NCBI GenBank assembly: GCA_023053575.1
Contig: JAKZAP010000009.1
Coordinates: 22,487,869 to 22,551,868, forward strand
DNA: 64,000 nucleotides
From: Branchinecta lynchi
Taxonomy: Eukaryota > Arthropoda > Branchiopoda > Anostraca > Branchinectidae
Direction of reading: 5' to 3'
Positions 10,208 through 20,606 of the stretch are shown here, piece by piece (position 1 is the first letter of the stretch; every line of letters begins with the position of its first letter). Made by a program: the position numbers and the translations under genes. The notes beneath the pieces were generated by a model. The model was given only the letters and a program-made list of their open reading frames with translations, did no database searches and had not been told where the DNA came from.

Positions 10208-13200
10208 TTACTGCCTTTGATTTTCGGGTAAATAAGGGCTTCCAAGCTTATCATACCCTAACCTATTCGGGCGGCGAACTTCTCTGGACGTTTGTCTAGT
10301 ACCTCTCGTAGCCAGATCAAACCTAACACCTTGCATGGCACCGCGGCGCGCGGCTTGAGTACGTATTCTAAGCGCCTCTGAACGAACCGTAGGGTGGCTT
10401 AAAGCTCTATCACGAATTAAAATTGGTGGGGGGCTATTAAGATCAATAGGAGCTTCAGACCCAGGGTGATCAGATTCGAGTTCCCCAAACGGTCCTCTCA
10501 GTTCCGGCATACTACCAGAACGGTCGACCCCATCATTGACCCCGTCGCTAAAATTCGACCTGAGCCCAGAATGACCCGGTGTCTCCTCAAGTGTGCCCCT
10601 TCCAAAACCTTCCCGTTGAGGGCTGGTTTCTTCTGATTCTGGTAACCGAGATACTTTACCCCCCCGAGACTGAGGTGTCTCAATTACCGTTTGATTTGGT
10701 GACTCTTCTTCTGGTCGAACAGGTGATAGGTCTGGGGACCTGTCAACCCACGTACTAGCCCGGGGAAAGTTATTACCCGTGAATGAATCGTTTATACCCC
10801 CAGGATCACTAAACGGATCCTGCGCAACTGTGCTCTCGAACTCTAGACGGTAGTTTGGGGCCTCTAATGACGGTATCCCCACCCCAGCGAGATTTTCGTA
10901 GAAATCATGAGATGGTGTGATTCCCTGTCTCAAAACTGGTGCCTCGCCAAAAGTTGGCGTAGAGCATCTAACAACTGTCCTTGGTGTGAAAAGTTCTCTT
11001 TTCATCAGCGCATCCTCTAATAATTCGCTCTCGAGACTCGAGGAGCTTCCCAACCCCTGCCTGCGAACAGGTGTTTCAGTATAGGGGTCATCCCATTCTA
11101 AATCTTCAGAGCCCAGAGAATAACGTCTTTTGCAATCCCCATGTTCATTTGGTTGATCCGTATGATACGGCTGTAATGTTAAAGGGCGGTGAAATAGAGG
11201 AAGTTGGCGAAATTTCGGAAAATCATCCATCGATTCCGGACCCGGAACCGAGGATTCCGGTCTAAAAGCAAAATCTCTCGCGCCAATATCATACATGTCC
11301 TCAGTAAGTGGGTTGGGTATAACGGAGGGTGGGTTTGGTGGGTCGCAATCTGGGATAGTTTTCTGACCTGCAGGTGGACTGTCCCACCAAGTAACTGTTT
11401 TTCCGGTACGCGAACTTTCAGGTTTGTTTCCGGCCGTATTTTCTGCGGGAGAGGAAATGGGTGCCGGAATTTCGTCAAAATTAGGCGGTATAATCAGTTC
11501 ATCTTGCATAACGTCCCTTTCCCACAGACTCCTGGGAATGTACGTTTTCAAACGATTGTAATGGACAATTTCCACCCGTCCGTCTGACAGCCTTGTGATT
11601 TTAAAGTTTAGGCCATTTTCCAAAACTGCATTTATTCGATAAGGTCCCACCCAACGTATCTTGTCCAATTTTCGCAACCTCGCGTCGGGTGGCGTATGCA
11701 AAAGTACAAGGTCACCGACCTTTAGGGGTTTCTGATTTTCGGTTCTATTGTAGTAGAACCGCTGACGTTCCCGAGCGATATCGGAGTTGTCCCTGATCAT
11801 TTGATACGCAGTTCTCTGCCGAGTAATCATTTCCGATTTGTAATCCGAATCCAGATTATAATAGACCCTACTGTTAATGACGGTGTCCATCGGGAAACGG
11901 GCGTCGCGAAGGAACATAGCATAAAATGGGTTGTCCGAGATGGATTCGTGAAAAGCTGTGTTCATAGCAAATTGGACATAACAAAGTTGGTCTTCCCAGT
12001 CTGAATGTCCCCTATCCTTGACATATAGACTTAAAATGTTTGCTATATCCCTATTCCGCCTTTCGACCGCCCCGTTACACATAGGATGATACGCAGATGT
12101 ACGAAGCTGCTTAATGTCAAGAAGTTCAAGTATACCCTTGAATACTGCATTTATGAATTCCGTACCCTGATCACTTATCAAACGTTCACATGCCCCGTAA
12201 ATTAAAACAAAATGCTCAACAAACGCCCTGGCGACAGCTTTCGCTGTTTTATCTGCTATGGCCGTAAGAACGATGTATTTCGTAAAATGATCGGTGATGA
12301 CGACAATATATTTTGAACCATGACTAGAAACGGGTAATGGACCGAGAAGATCGATACCGACCATATCGAGTGGTCTAGAGGACTCGGGTATGGTGCCCAA
12401 CGGAGCCCTGGGTGTGTGGTTAAGACCTTTGCGTTGACAACAATCAAGGCAACACTGCACATATTGTTTGACAACGTTGTACATGTTCCGAAAGTAAAAA
12501 CGGTTGCGCACCCGCTCATATGTCTTGAGAAACCCAAAATGACCCGATATTTTTGAATCATGGCAATCAAATAGAACTTCCGGAATGAGTGAACGAGGTA
12601 AAACTGGTACTACCCGCAAATCAGGCCTGCGACAGTTTTGATACGGTGTGTAAACGTAACAAAGTAAGCCGTCGTCAAGAACAAAATTTTCGATTTCACG
12701 CAGGACTTGAGTTTCGATTTGAGAGGGCAACCCACTGCCATGTTTAAGGTAGTTACGTACTGCAGAAGAAAACCCGTCCTTCCCTTGCAATTCCCGCAGT
12801 TCCTTTGAGGAAAACTGGTTATCCGCCTCTGGTATTACGGCCATTATCGCGGGAGTTGGAATAGTCGTAGGGAGCCTACTTAGAGCGTCTGCAACGACGT
12901 TCTGAGTCCCGGGGATGTGCGTGATCTCGAATTCGTACCCTTGCAGTTCCATCTGCATTCTAGCCCACTTTCCGGTAAGATCCTTCCCTGTACTCTTCAT
13001 CAACCACTGAAGAGGCTTATGATCCGAGGCAACAATGAATTTTCTACCGAGCAAATAAGGGCGAAATGACCTGATGCAGTGAATTATGGCTAAGGTCTCT
13101 TGTTCGACCGCGGCATGTTTGACCTCGGCGTCGTTGAAAGTACGTGACGTATACTGTAAGACCTTTTGCCTCCCACCCTGTTCCTGGGTCAAAAACCCTC

Positions 13201-15424
13201 CACATGCCTTTTTGCTAGCATCGCAAAAAATTTTCATCGGTTTCGCGGACCGACCAAGATCTGGAAGGCCAAGTATAGGTTCTTCTAACAATTTAGATCG
13301 CAGCTGTTCAAAAGCTTTCTTCTCCTCATCCCCAAAAATAAAAGGTACCTCCTTTTTGGTAAGTTTAATTAGGGGTGATGCTATAGCCGAAAACTGGGGG
13401 ACGAATTTGCGAAAATACGAAAACAGACCTATACATGAGCGCAGTTCGCTGACGTCCTTTGGGTATGCAATGTTACGAACCGCACTTAGCTTATTGGGGT
13501 CTGGACGGACTCCGTTCTTATCGACCCGATGACCCAAGAAAATAACTTCCTCCTTAAAAAAATCACATTTCCGCGCTTTCAATTTCAGACCGGCTTTGCG
13601 GAAAGCGGTAAAAACTTTAATCAACAAAGCCATGTGCGAATCGTCGTCTTCTGAGGCGTTTATAACGTCATCCAGATAGACGGCGACCCCTTCATCAAAC
13701 AGATGTTTCAAAATTCTATGCATAATTCTACTATAAGCCGCAGGCGCGTTTTTTAGACCAAACGCGAGTTTCGCGTATACGAACTGGTCGTATCCTGGAG
13801 CTGAAAACCCCGTATATTTGCGGCTTTCCGGATCGATTTCCATCTGCCAATAACCACTCAAACAGTCAAGAACAGAGAAAATCTTTTTGCCATGCAATTT
13901 GTCTAAAATAGCAGCTATATGAGGGAGCGGAAACTCGTCTCCCACTGTCACATCATTCAGGCGACGAAAGTCGGTAACCGCACGGTAACTTCCATCCTTT
14001 TTCCCGACCAACAATAACGGAGCTAGCCACGGCGAAGCGGCTGGCTCTATAACCTTACAAGCCAACATACGGTCAATTTCTGCCTTTGCAACGGGTTCAA
14101 GGTGGACTGGAATGCGATAGGGACGAACTTTCTGTGGGGGTGCATTACCCACATCAATTACAAAAGGCTCAATGTTGCAAGTTCCCAAATCAAAATCGTC
14201 CTTCGCGAAAACGTCATGATTATCAGTTAAAAGCTTCTCTACTTTTTGTTTTCGAACTGGGTTTTTCGCGAGGTGATCTAATTTGAACATTTTAAGAAAC
14301 GCATCCACTTCATTGTCTGGCAGAAAACCAGGACCCGAATTAACATCTGTTGGTTTTAATGAGTCGGTAACACTCATGCAAATATTTTCGTCTGCAATCC
14401 AGGCTTCGGCATTCGCCATATAAAACAAAGGAATTTTTATATCTTTGTCCGAATAGTTTTCTATGAATAACTGAAACATGCCGTCCTGCGTAGTTACCAG
14501 TTGCTCCGGTAGGACTAAATCTGGAAATCTTTCGCTCATTTCCTTCGTAGGCGAAACCAAAAACAACCCGTCCGTATCAATTGGCCCCCTACTGGTAGAT
14601 AACACACAACGTTTACTGGTTTTTGTCTTAACGTTAGTCCTAGAAACGAGTTGAAGACGGTGTATGCGTTTCGGTGGTTTCACAGCTTCCACCTCCGTTT
14701 TTACCAACCCGATTTCAGACTTTTTACAAGTATTTTCAGCATGGGGAAGTGGGCAAGGGTAATCAGGAGGAGGTAAATTAACTACAGGACCCACCGGGTG
14801 ACAAGGGATCGACTGTGGACTACAAGACTGACTTCTAGTAAAACAACAATTTTGTTCCCTTTGTCCTTTAAGGTTAACCAGATTTGCCGACGGATCAGAA
14901 AATTTACAAACAGGCCGAACCTCTCCCCCATTTCCGCCTCTACGGATTAATTTGTCATTTTTAGCATCAACTAGTAGGTCGTACTTCTTTAAAAATCCGT
15001 ACCCCAAAATCATCGGTATCTTCAGTTTGTCACTTATTAAAAAAGTCTCAAAATATTCATGTTCATCAATTTTTACATACTCTGAAATACACCCAATAAT
15101 TTCCATAGAATGGCCGGTAGCACTGCTAACATCACTATAGTTTTTAACTATTTTTGATCTAACTAAAACTGGCAACTGCAAAAACATATCATGACTGATA
15201 AGGGACACAGAAGCGCCACTGTCTCCAAGCGCACGTACCGGAATATCACATATTGAAGCATTAAAATACGGCAAAGCATTGCAATTCACTCCATTGCAAT
15301 TAGCAAAATACGACGCAATAAAATTTCCACCCATATTTTTAGTCAAATAAGCCGGGACAGGATGCGCATCAGAATTTACTGAAACGTGACGAAGTGCGCG
15401 TCCCCTTACAAGTTTAAACGGCTG
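10208..15424 (-). CDS. pol: Pol polyprotein: protease, reverse transcriptase, RNase H, integrase
   Basis: Enzyme polyprotein that copies and integrates the element, read by -1 frameshift from gag; the frame is open from 15424, and its first ATG is at 15334. Residue numbers count from the TTG codon at 15346. Protease DSGA at 42-45 with ILGYG near 113. Reverse transcriptase about 400-600: catalytic D494 in SVLDCLSGYW and YLDD at 557-560. RNase H about 700-825: D709, E749, D775, D820. Integrase: H929, H936, C966, C969 zinc finger; D999, D1059, E1095 (D-x35-E); GPY module at 1234. From about 1275 to 1712 is a Pro/Ser/Glu-rich tail with no recognised fold, longer than usual. All catalytic residues are present. 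Gypsy identity is certain; the tail's role is unknown. Confidence 0.95.
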   Translation of the reverse strand, partial: QPFKLVRGRALRHVSVNSDAHPVPAYLTKNMGGNFIASYFANCNGVNCNALPYFNASICDIPVRALGDSGASVSLISHDMFLQLPVLVRSKIVKNYSDVSSATGHSMEIIGCISEYVKIDEHEYFETFLISDKLKIPMILGYGFLKKYDLLVDAKNDKLIRRGGNGGEVRPVCKFSDPSANLVNLKGQREQNCCFTRSQSCSPQSIPCHPVGPVVNLPPPDYPCPLPHAENTCKKSEIGLVKTEVEAVKPPKRIHRLQLVSRTNVKTKTSKRCVLSTSRGPIDTDGLFLVSPTKEMSERFPDLVLPEQLVTTQDGMFQLFIENYSDKDIKIPLFYMANAEAWIADENICMSVTDSLKPTDVNSGPGFLPDNEVDAFLKMFKLDHLAKNPVRKQKVEKLLTDNHDVFAKDDFDLGTCNIEPFVIDVGNAPPQKVRPYRIPVHLEPVAKAEIDRMLACKVIEPAASPWLAPLLLVGKKDGSYRAVTDFRRLNDVTVGDEFPLPHIAAILDKLHGKKIFSVLDCLSGYWQMEIDPESRKYTGFSAPGYDQFVYAKLAFGLKNAPAAYSRIMHRILKHLFDEGVAVYLDDVINASEDDDSHMALLIKVFTAFRKAGLKLKARKCDFFKEEVIFLGHRVDKNGVRPDPNKLSAVRNIAYPKDVSELRSCIGLFSYFRKFVPQFSAIASPLIKLTKKEVPFIFGDEEKKAFEQLRSKLLEEPILGLPDLGRSAKPMKIFCDASKKACGGFLTQEQGGRQKVLQYTSRTFNDAEVKHAAVEQETLAIIHCIRSFRPYLLGRKFIVASDHKPLQWLMKSTGKDLTGKWARMQMELQGYEFEITHIPGTQNVVADALSRLPTTIPTPAIMAVIPEADNQFSSKELRELQGKDGFSSAVRNYLKHGSGLPSQIETQVLREIENFVLDDGLLCYVYTPYQNCRRPDLRVVPVLPRSLIPEVLFDCHDSKISGHFGFLKTYERVRNRFYFRNMYNVVKQYVQCCLDCCQRKGLNHTPRAPLGTIPESSRPLDMVGIDLLGPLPVSSHGSKYIVVITDHFTKYIVLTAIADKTAKAVARAFVEHFVLIYGACERLISDQGTEFINAVFKGILELLDIKQLRTSAYHPMCNGAVERRNRDIANILSLYVKDRGHSDWEDQLCYVQFAMNTAFHESISDNPFYAMFLRDARFPMDTVINSRVYYNLDSDYKSEMITRQRTAYQMIRDNSDIARERQRFYYNRTENQKPLKVGDLVLLHTPPDARLRKLDKIRWVGPYRINAVLENGLNFKITRLSDGRVEIVHYNRLKTYIPRSLWERDVMQDELIIPPNFDEIPAPISSPAENTAGNKPESSRTGKTVTWWDSPPAGQKTIPDCDPPNPPSVIPNPLTEDMYDIGARDFAFRPESSVPGPESMDDFPKFRQLPLFHRPLTLQPYHTDQPNEHGDCKRRYSLGSEDLEWDDPYTETPVRRQGLGSSSSLESELLEDALMKRELFTPRTVVRCSTPTFGEAPVLRQGITPSHDFYENLAGVGIPSLEAPNYRLEFESTVAQDPFSDPGGINDSFTGNNFPRASTWVDRSPDLSPVRPEEESPNQTVIETPQSRGGKVSRLPESEETSPQREGFGRGTLEETPGHSGLRSNFSDGVNDGVDRSGSMPELRGPFGELESDHPGSEAPIDLNSPPPILIRDRALSHPTVRSEALRIRTQAARRGAMQGVRFDLATRGTRQTSREVRRPNRLGYDKLGSPYLPENQRQ

Positions 15425-16494
15425 CTATTTTCAGACACCAGGCATTCCCTTGCGAAATGTCCATTTTTCCCACAATTAAAACACTTTTTCGGATTAGATC
15501 CGGCGGGCTGACTGCGACATTGTCTTGCCATATGCCCGATCCTTTGGCAGTTATAGCAACGGATGGTACGTGGTGCGCGACATTCGCGAGCAAAATGACC
15601 AGCTTTGTTGCAATTGAAGCAAATCTGACTCGATGTACCCGGTTTTCGGAACTCGGGCCTCCCACGGTGACCTTCCCGAACATTCTCATTCCCTCCCTTA
15701 TCGCGAGAACTATCCCTGTAGCTGCTTGTGTTATTCGACGGGCGGTTATCTCGTGACGACTCCCGACGGTGAAATGTTTGGCCGCTCGAACCCACAAATA
15801 TAGCGCCGTCGCGACCCTTATTTCGCATGTTTTCTGTAGCCATACTATCTCGTGAGGTTCTATTTGCTACTACACTAGGGTTAGTTTCAACTGAAATAGG
15901 AGCGATAGCAGCAAGCACATTATGCGATTTAGCTTTTGCAAATTCCCGTGCGCGAAAATCGTTGATCAAGAACTGTTTTGCCTCCTCAAAATCTTTGGGA
16001 CACTTAGCAACCACCCGCATTCCCAGCGTAGGGGAAAGACTGTCAAGAAGTAGGTTTTTCAAAAGATTTGAATAGCCAGCAAAACCTTCTTCGGTTGCCG
16101 ACGGCATTTGATCAAAGCCCATTAATTTTAAAACCTTCAATTTCAGCTTTTCTAAAAATGGAAATGGGTCTTCGCCATCCTCTAGACGAAGAGTTTCGTG
16201 AATCAATCGTGCTCTAAGAGATGTGTGCTCAAACTGGCTTGCCAAAGCCTTCTTCAAATCGTCAAACGACTCGAATTCCGCGTTGCTTGTTAGGAAATTA
16301 GCCGCGTGCCCCGTTGTTTTCATGAATGCCAAACGGATAAGTTCATCGCTCTTAATAGACTTATCCCAGAATTTCAAATTTTCCAGCGTCTCAAGAAATA
16401 CCAAAACGTCTTCGCTACCACTGAAGGTAGAGACTTGCGATGCAATTTTACAAAGCGTGTCAAGGGACATTTTTGCTGTGTCTTCGACAGACAT
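15406..16494 (-). CDS. gag: Gag polyprotein with three zinc knuckles
   Basis: 362-aa structural protein that forms the retrotransposon particle and binds its RNA. Residues 1-190 are an alpha-helical retrotransposon-gag-type region (FWDKSIKSDELIRLAFMKT near 42-60). Residues 200-290 are basic and Ser/Arg/Asn-rich. Three CX2CX4HX4C knuckles follow at C292-C305, C313-C326 and C338-C351; three is more than the one or two seen in many gypsy Gags. It is the first ORF downstream of the 5' LTR and PBS. It ends with TAA at 15408-15406, just after a slippery heptamer, so Gag-Pol is made by -1 frameshifting. No internal stop or frameshift is present. Confidence 0.93.
   Translation of the reverse strand: MSVEDTAKMSLDTLCKIASQVSTFSGSEDVLVFLETLENLKFWDKSIKSDELIRLAFMKTTGHAANFLTSNAEFESFDDLKKALASQFEHTSLRARLIHETLRLEDGEDPFPFLEKLKLKVLKLMGFDQMPSATEEGFAGYSNLLKNLLLDSLSPTLGMRVVAKCPKDFEEAKQFLINDFRAREFAKAKSHNVLAAIAPISVETNPSVVANRTSRDSMATENMRNKGRDGAIFVGSSGQTFHRRESSRDNRPSNNTSSYRDSSRDKGGNENVREGHRGRPEFRKPGTSSQICFNCNKAGHFARECRAPRTIRCYNCQRIGHMARQCRSQPAGSNPKKCFNCGKNGHFARECLVSENSSRLNL
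15412..15418 (-). promoter_or_regulatory. -1 ribosomal frameshift slippery site (U UUA AAC)
   Basis: In the gag frame the minus strand reads CGT TTA AAC TTG TAA, giving the canonical heptamer T TTA AAC at 15418-15412, two codons before the gag stop. Slipping back one base enters the pol frame, which is open from 15424 onward. After a 7-nt spacer a stem can form: GGGAC (15404-15400) with GTCCC (15358-15354) and GCGCA (15399-15395) with TGCGC (15368-15364), with a 5-nt bulge on the 3' side and a 26-nt loop. Heptamer, spacer length and structure all fit the known mechanism. Confidence 0.85.
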
Positions 16495-16587
16495 TTTACG
16501 TTCGCTCAGTAACCCGGTAAAAAAAAATTAAATAGAAAAATGCACTCAATACACTATAATATCTAGCCTACACCTTCCCTCCAAACG

Positions 16588-16605
16588 AAAGACGACGCGT
16601 CACCA
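16588..16605 (-). promoter_or_regulatory. Primer-binding site
   Basis: One base inside the 5' LTR the minus strand reads TGGTGACGCGTCGTC, beginning TGG as expected for pairing to a tRNA 3' end (the + strand ends in CACCA). The donor tRNA was not identified; the predicted acceptor 3' strand would be about ACGCGTC. Confidence 0.6.
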
Positions 16606-16606
16606 G

Positions 16607-17138
16607 TGAACCGATGAGAGGTTCTTGCCCTGTGTTATTACTCTTTATACTCGGACCGGCGGCTTATGTCCCACTTGGGAGCATTATATGGTAGCGTTCG
16701 AGCGGCGGCAGTATTCAATCTTCGAAGGCGTATTTAGGATCGTAGTCTTTCGTTTGGTAGTTCGAGCTGACTTACTGTATTGATAAATCGGTATCACAAA
16801 ATTCCTGATTCTTCACAACAACTTTTGCTTGGCTTATTTCTAATTGGTATCTCAATCGCATCTCTGTCGATTCTCATCTCCTCAAAACCGCTCTTCTGTT
16901 CCTGCTCTCCGTTACCACCGTTTCCGTTCTTGCACCACATCAGATAATCCTGAAAACCTCAGTTTCCAGGATGCTACGTTTTTTTAGCAGGATATCGAAA
17001 CCTCAGCTTCCAGGATATTCAAACCAAAGTCTAAGTTTCCAATGGGAAATTAATATTCTTTTACGTCTTTTATATTTTCTGAACTAAGATTAAAATCGCT
17101 TCTGCTAATTAATTATTAATGACCAACCCAATGTTACA
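16607..17138 (-). repeat. 5' LTR of the gypsy element
   Basis: 532-bp direct repeat of 5923-6454. On the element's strand it runs TGTAACATTGGG to CTCATCGGTTCA. A TATAAA box lies at 16649-16644, about 40 bp before the inner LTR edge, so R plus U5 would be short. The sequence outside is the TAGA target duplication. Confidence 0.95.
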
Positions 17139-18030
17139 TAGACATACATTTCGATCGACTGTTTCCGATCGTAACAATTTTGTTCCAAAGAGAAAGAAAG
17201 AAATAACATCCGCCAGAAATGGATCACAATGCATATGTCGACAAAAATTTGATATTTTATCCTAGCAACTCAGCTTCAGTAGGAGAGGAACCGCCAGAAA
17301 TGATCCGCCAGAAAGATAACAGACGCATTTTCAGACGACACATCTGTTTCATATTTTTTTATCCTAGCAATCTGTTTCCAGGGAGAAAGAAAGAAAATTT
17401 CCGCCAGCAATGAACTTTTGTTTCGTTTGTTTCTAACAATCATACAGTTCGCTTTCATATTCGGATGACCAGCCGTAACGGTAACAAAGTCCCCAGAAAA
17501 TTTGTGGTTCATCACAGAAAATCGAGTACTGGCAACGCAGCTTGCACGCTGTTATCTCGTAAGAAAAGCTAGGATGAAGAAGAAGAAGATGGCTTTCTTT
17601 TGAGATATTGTTGACCTTTTTTGCAAATTTCTGTGGTGAGAAAAAGACAACCAAAGCTGACCAATGGAAGATACAGGTTTACTTCTGACGGAAATAGTAT
17701 AGGCTAGGCTCCAGTAGCTGATTGTATCTCCAATGAAATTCCATTGTTTTCCTGCTTTACAGAAACTAGTTCACAATACTTCAGATGCTTTACGAGACAT
17801 TAATTGTTTGGAAAATCTTGCCAGCAATCAGCATATTTTGCAACCCCTCCCATGTTTTCCTTTTCCGATTCTTGAACAGTTTGCATAATGCATGTTCATC
17901 TTACAATTTGAATTTTTCGCTTCGAATCTCCGAAAATGATGAAGCAGTGTTGCCGATGGCATGGCAGTAGTTGCGTTTTGCAGATATCATGATATCTGTT
18001 ATCGCGGTAAACTGGATCTTCAAAAATGAT
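17139..18030. repeat. Right part of the split repeat array, otherwise featureless
   Basis: CCGCCAGAAATG units near 17208 and 17291 and the CTGTTTCCAGGGA block at 17367 match the left flank of the gypsy element (5779-5922). No gene is supported; the ORF at 17433-17654 has no recognisable motif. Confidence 0.45.
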
Positions 18031-18033
18031 AAA

Positions 18034-18235
18034 ACTCTATATGACTAAACTGTTCCAAACAAAACAAGTCGAAAAAACGCCAGTGATTCTCAGGAAGAAG
18101 GAGTAAACGTGTCCGTAACGACTCAAACTTAAAGACTTAAATCCTAAGTCAGCGCAGCTTTGACAACGTTTCTTCCTTTCTTTCGCAGGTACCCGGAGAT
18201 TCTACATCGGCAGGAAGAGATAGTCATCACGAGTA
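18034..18235 (+). repeat. Short interspersed family G, copy 1
   Basis: About 200 bp running from CTCTATATGACTAAA through ACGCCAGTGATTCTCAGGAA and TTTCTTTCGCAGGTACCCGG to GAGATAGTCATCACGAGTATT. The same block recurs at 34568-34785, 45262-45775 (split) and 55363-55550, always on the + strand. No ORF or tRNA-like head is seen, so its class is unknown. Confidence 0.65.
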
Positions 18236-19061
18236 TTTGCGCTCGCCGAAGTCATCCCATAAGAAAAACCGAGAGTCCGTCACATCACTAAGTGTCAACC
18301 TTCTTTCCCACCAAATTGACAACAACTGATGAAAGTGAGATGACTTTTTCAGACACCAGGATAACTGCAAAAACAACTTTATACTGTGATATCACATACT
18401 ATGGTTTCTGCAAAAAACAACTAGTGCCCATCGTCCCCCAATTCCCCTATCTGAGAATTTCTACTACGCTTTTTATTTGTTCCCGTTCGTTGGAGATACT
18501 TTTGACGTTGAGGGGACGTTTTAGTGTCAAGGTCTCTGGTCCCGTCGATCTCCCGTCGCTCTCGACGGCCATTTTGGCTTCGAAACCGTCGATCTTTTTG
18601 TAACTTTCGCGTGTTCGGATGAACAGGTGAACGGGTCATCCAGCTCGATAGACGCCTGCCGTTAAGCAACGGTCCGAGGGCAGCGTTGAGCTAAGACATG
18701 GTTAGAAAAATGTTCTGCACAGACTGGTGAAATCTTTTATGAGATTTTGATGAAAATTTTTAACTTCCATGGAGCTGGTTGGCCGCAACTTTTTTTTTAA
18801 TCTTTTTCGTGTGTTTGTGAATTCTTCCATCACCCTACTGTATATTATGTAGTATTTAAGGGACGAGAAATCCCGTAACTCTTCCTGCCAATGAAGAATC
18901 GCCATGTCCCCTAGCGAAGAGCCGGACTTGAAAGGATTCATCTGTGAAGACTAGAAAAAAGTGTCCATACTGACGGCACCACCTGAGGGCTTCAGTGGTA
19001 TTTGAAAGTAATTTGCCCTAATAAAATATTTATAGTCGGTAGAAGCTTCGGTTATTTATTA

Positions 19062-19180
19062 CAGGTTTGTTTCCTTCCCCGACATTGACAGCATGACGAG
19101 GACCCTTGCCAAAAAGGGCCGAAATATCGCTGATGAAGAATCTTAGCTGACGTATATCCGTTGTAAACATTGTTTGAATA
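19062..19180 (+). ncRNA. Penelope-like terminal fragment with hammerhead-like motif, copy 1
   Basis: Matches (with 41940-42065, reverse) a conserved end sequence: CAGC, then ATGACGA (core CTGANGA with one change), a GGACCCTT/AAGGGCC hairpin, GAAA, TATC, then GCTG closing the stem (19089-19132). Penelope-like retroelements are known to carry minimal hammerhead ribozymes in their repeats, and this layout fits. The first core base is A rather than C, so this copy is probably inactive. Confidence 0.6.
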
Positions 19181-19351
19181 TAGCGTTACCTTGGAAAATT
19201 GCAGTTTCAGTTTTTGCCTGTCCTTCTTTCCACTCCCATCCAGCTGAATGGGCATTTTCTCGTTGACGGGATTACCCGTTCAGCTCTACAGCTATCAACG
19301 CGAAAACGTCCCCAGAAGCGGTGTCACAGCTGATCGCCATAATGTTGACAC

Positions 19352-20606
19352 CAGAGATGTAGTCTTGAATCTTGGTCTTAAGACCAGTCTCAAGAACGAT
19401 GCCGACAATCTTGGTCTTGGTCTTAAGACCAGCGGAAAATTCTTGTTCTTGGTGTCCTTCTTGCGCTTCCGGTCGTTAAGACCTATGCTGGTCTTTAAGA
19501 CCTATGCCGGTCTTTAAGACCTATCCTGGTCTTCAAGATCCTAATTGCGGCCGGATTAATTTCGGAACTTTTCAAAACAATGCAAAGCAGGAAAAAGGTT
19601 AATAATGGGTTGCATCATCAGGACCACATTTTGAAGGTCAAGAGATCAGTGGATCAAGCTATTATTTATAGGGGCTATTCATATCATAATATCTAATACG
19701 CATTAGCAAAGGCTTGAGATGAGTTACTTCAGTAACAAAATAATGGCTACCAAGGAACCTTAAGTAGTGAGGTATGCGTTTACCAACTTTCAGCTTTGTG
19801 AAGAACTCGGAAGTGGTTCGCTATTTGTTCTGCAACGAAAAGAGCACTAACAGTAAAGGGGTTTCTTCTACTTTTATAAGGTAAGCATGCAGTCTGTACA
19901 GTTATTGCTGACATTTTGTTTATTCTTAGCTACGTAAAATATGGACAGGGATGATTGCTGGTAACAGAAATGTGCCTTTTTTTCTAAGATCCAGTCAAAA
20001 TGATACGAAACGGACAGGGGAAATTATTCTCTTTCAAATTATACGCATTAGCTCCCGCGGCACATGATTTATTTAGCGGGTCGAAAATCATTCCATTTCA
20101 CCTTGATCGTTGACTGAATGTTAGCAGAAATGACGACGAAATTGTGGAATTATATAAAATCAAACTGCCAAATGACACTTTCTATTTAGACATCAGCCAA
20201 ATCTTCGCGTTTTGTATGATATTTTCCTATGTCTATTTGGGTGCTTAAACTTCAGCTGTGTCACTGCATAGTCACATCAACGCGACCGCATAGAGCAAGG
20301 ATGTCCCAGAAATTATTGGCAGCATTAGTTTATTTAAAATGCACCAGAGATATTGGAATATAATTATGTAAATTTTATGTGCGTATTTATTGACAGCATA
20401 TAATCAGCTTTTCATTAATTACCCAGAGATAGGCTAGAAATCTCACTCAATCTAGTAAAATAGACTTTCTTCGTCTTGGTCTTAAGACCAGAGGTGAATT
20501 TTTGGTCTTAGTCTCAATACCAGGGCTAAAATCTTGGTCTTGGTCTTAGTTCCGGTGCAAAATTCTTGGCCTTGGTCTTGACGTTTTGGTCTTCTCGACA
20601 TCACTG
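19352..20606. mobile_element. hAT-type element with GGTCTTAAGACC repeats
   Basis: 1255 bp bounded by CAGAGATGTAGTCTTGAA (left) and the complement of CAGTGATGTCGAGAAGACC (right), flanked by a perfect 8-bp duplication GTTGACAC at 19344-19351 and 20607-20614. CAGNGATG ends with 8-bp duplications are the hAT signature. Both subterminal regions (19370-19545, 20470-20600) are packed with short GGTCTTAAGACC palindromes and half-sites, as expected of transposase-binding subterminal repeats. No transposase ORF remains, so it is non-autonomous. Confidence 0.85.

Larger units (their letters stand above)
5923..17138 (-). mobile_element. Complete Ty3/gypsy LTR retrotransposon
   Basis: An 11,216-bp element in minus orientation: 5' LTR 16607-17138, primer-binding site, gag (16494-15406), pol (to 10208), a 3.7-kb 3' region, polypurine tract (6468-6455) and 3' LTR 5923-6454. 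Both LTRs are 532 bp, start TG and end CA, and look identical on reading through. Flanking TAGA at 5919-5922 and 17139-17142 is a perfect 4-bp target duplication. Gag and pol are open throughout. Identical LTRs plus intact frames point to a recent insertion that may still be competent. Pol domain order protease-RT-RNase H-integrase defines Ty3/gypsy. The element is unusually long because of the region 6469-10207. Confidence 0.95.

Noticed and set aside
10498..15140. Many + and - strand ORFs of 60-148 codons overlapping pol
   Set aside because: Shadows of the pol reading frame without motifs.
15344..15346. TTG as the real start of pol
   Set aside because: The frame is open back to 15424 and overlaps the gag slippery site, so pol is expressed by frameshift, not by its own start.
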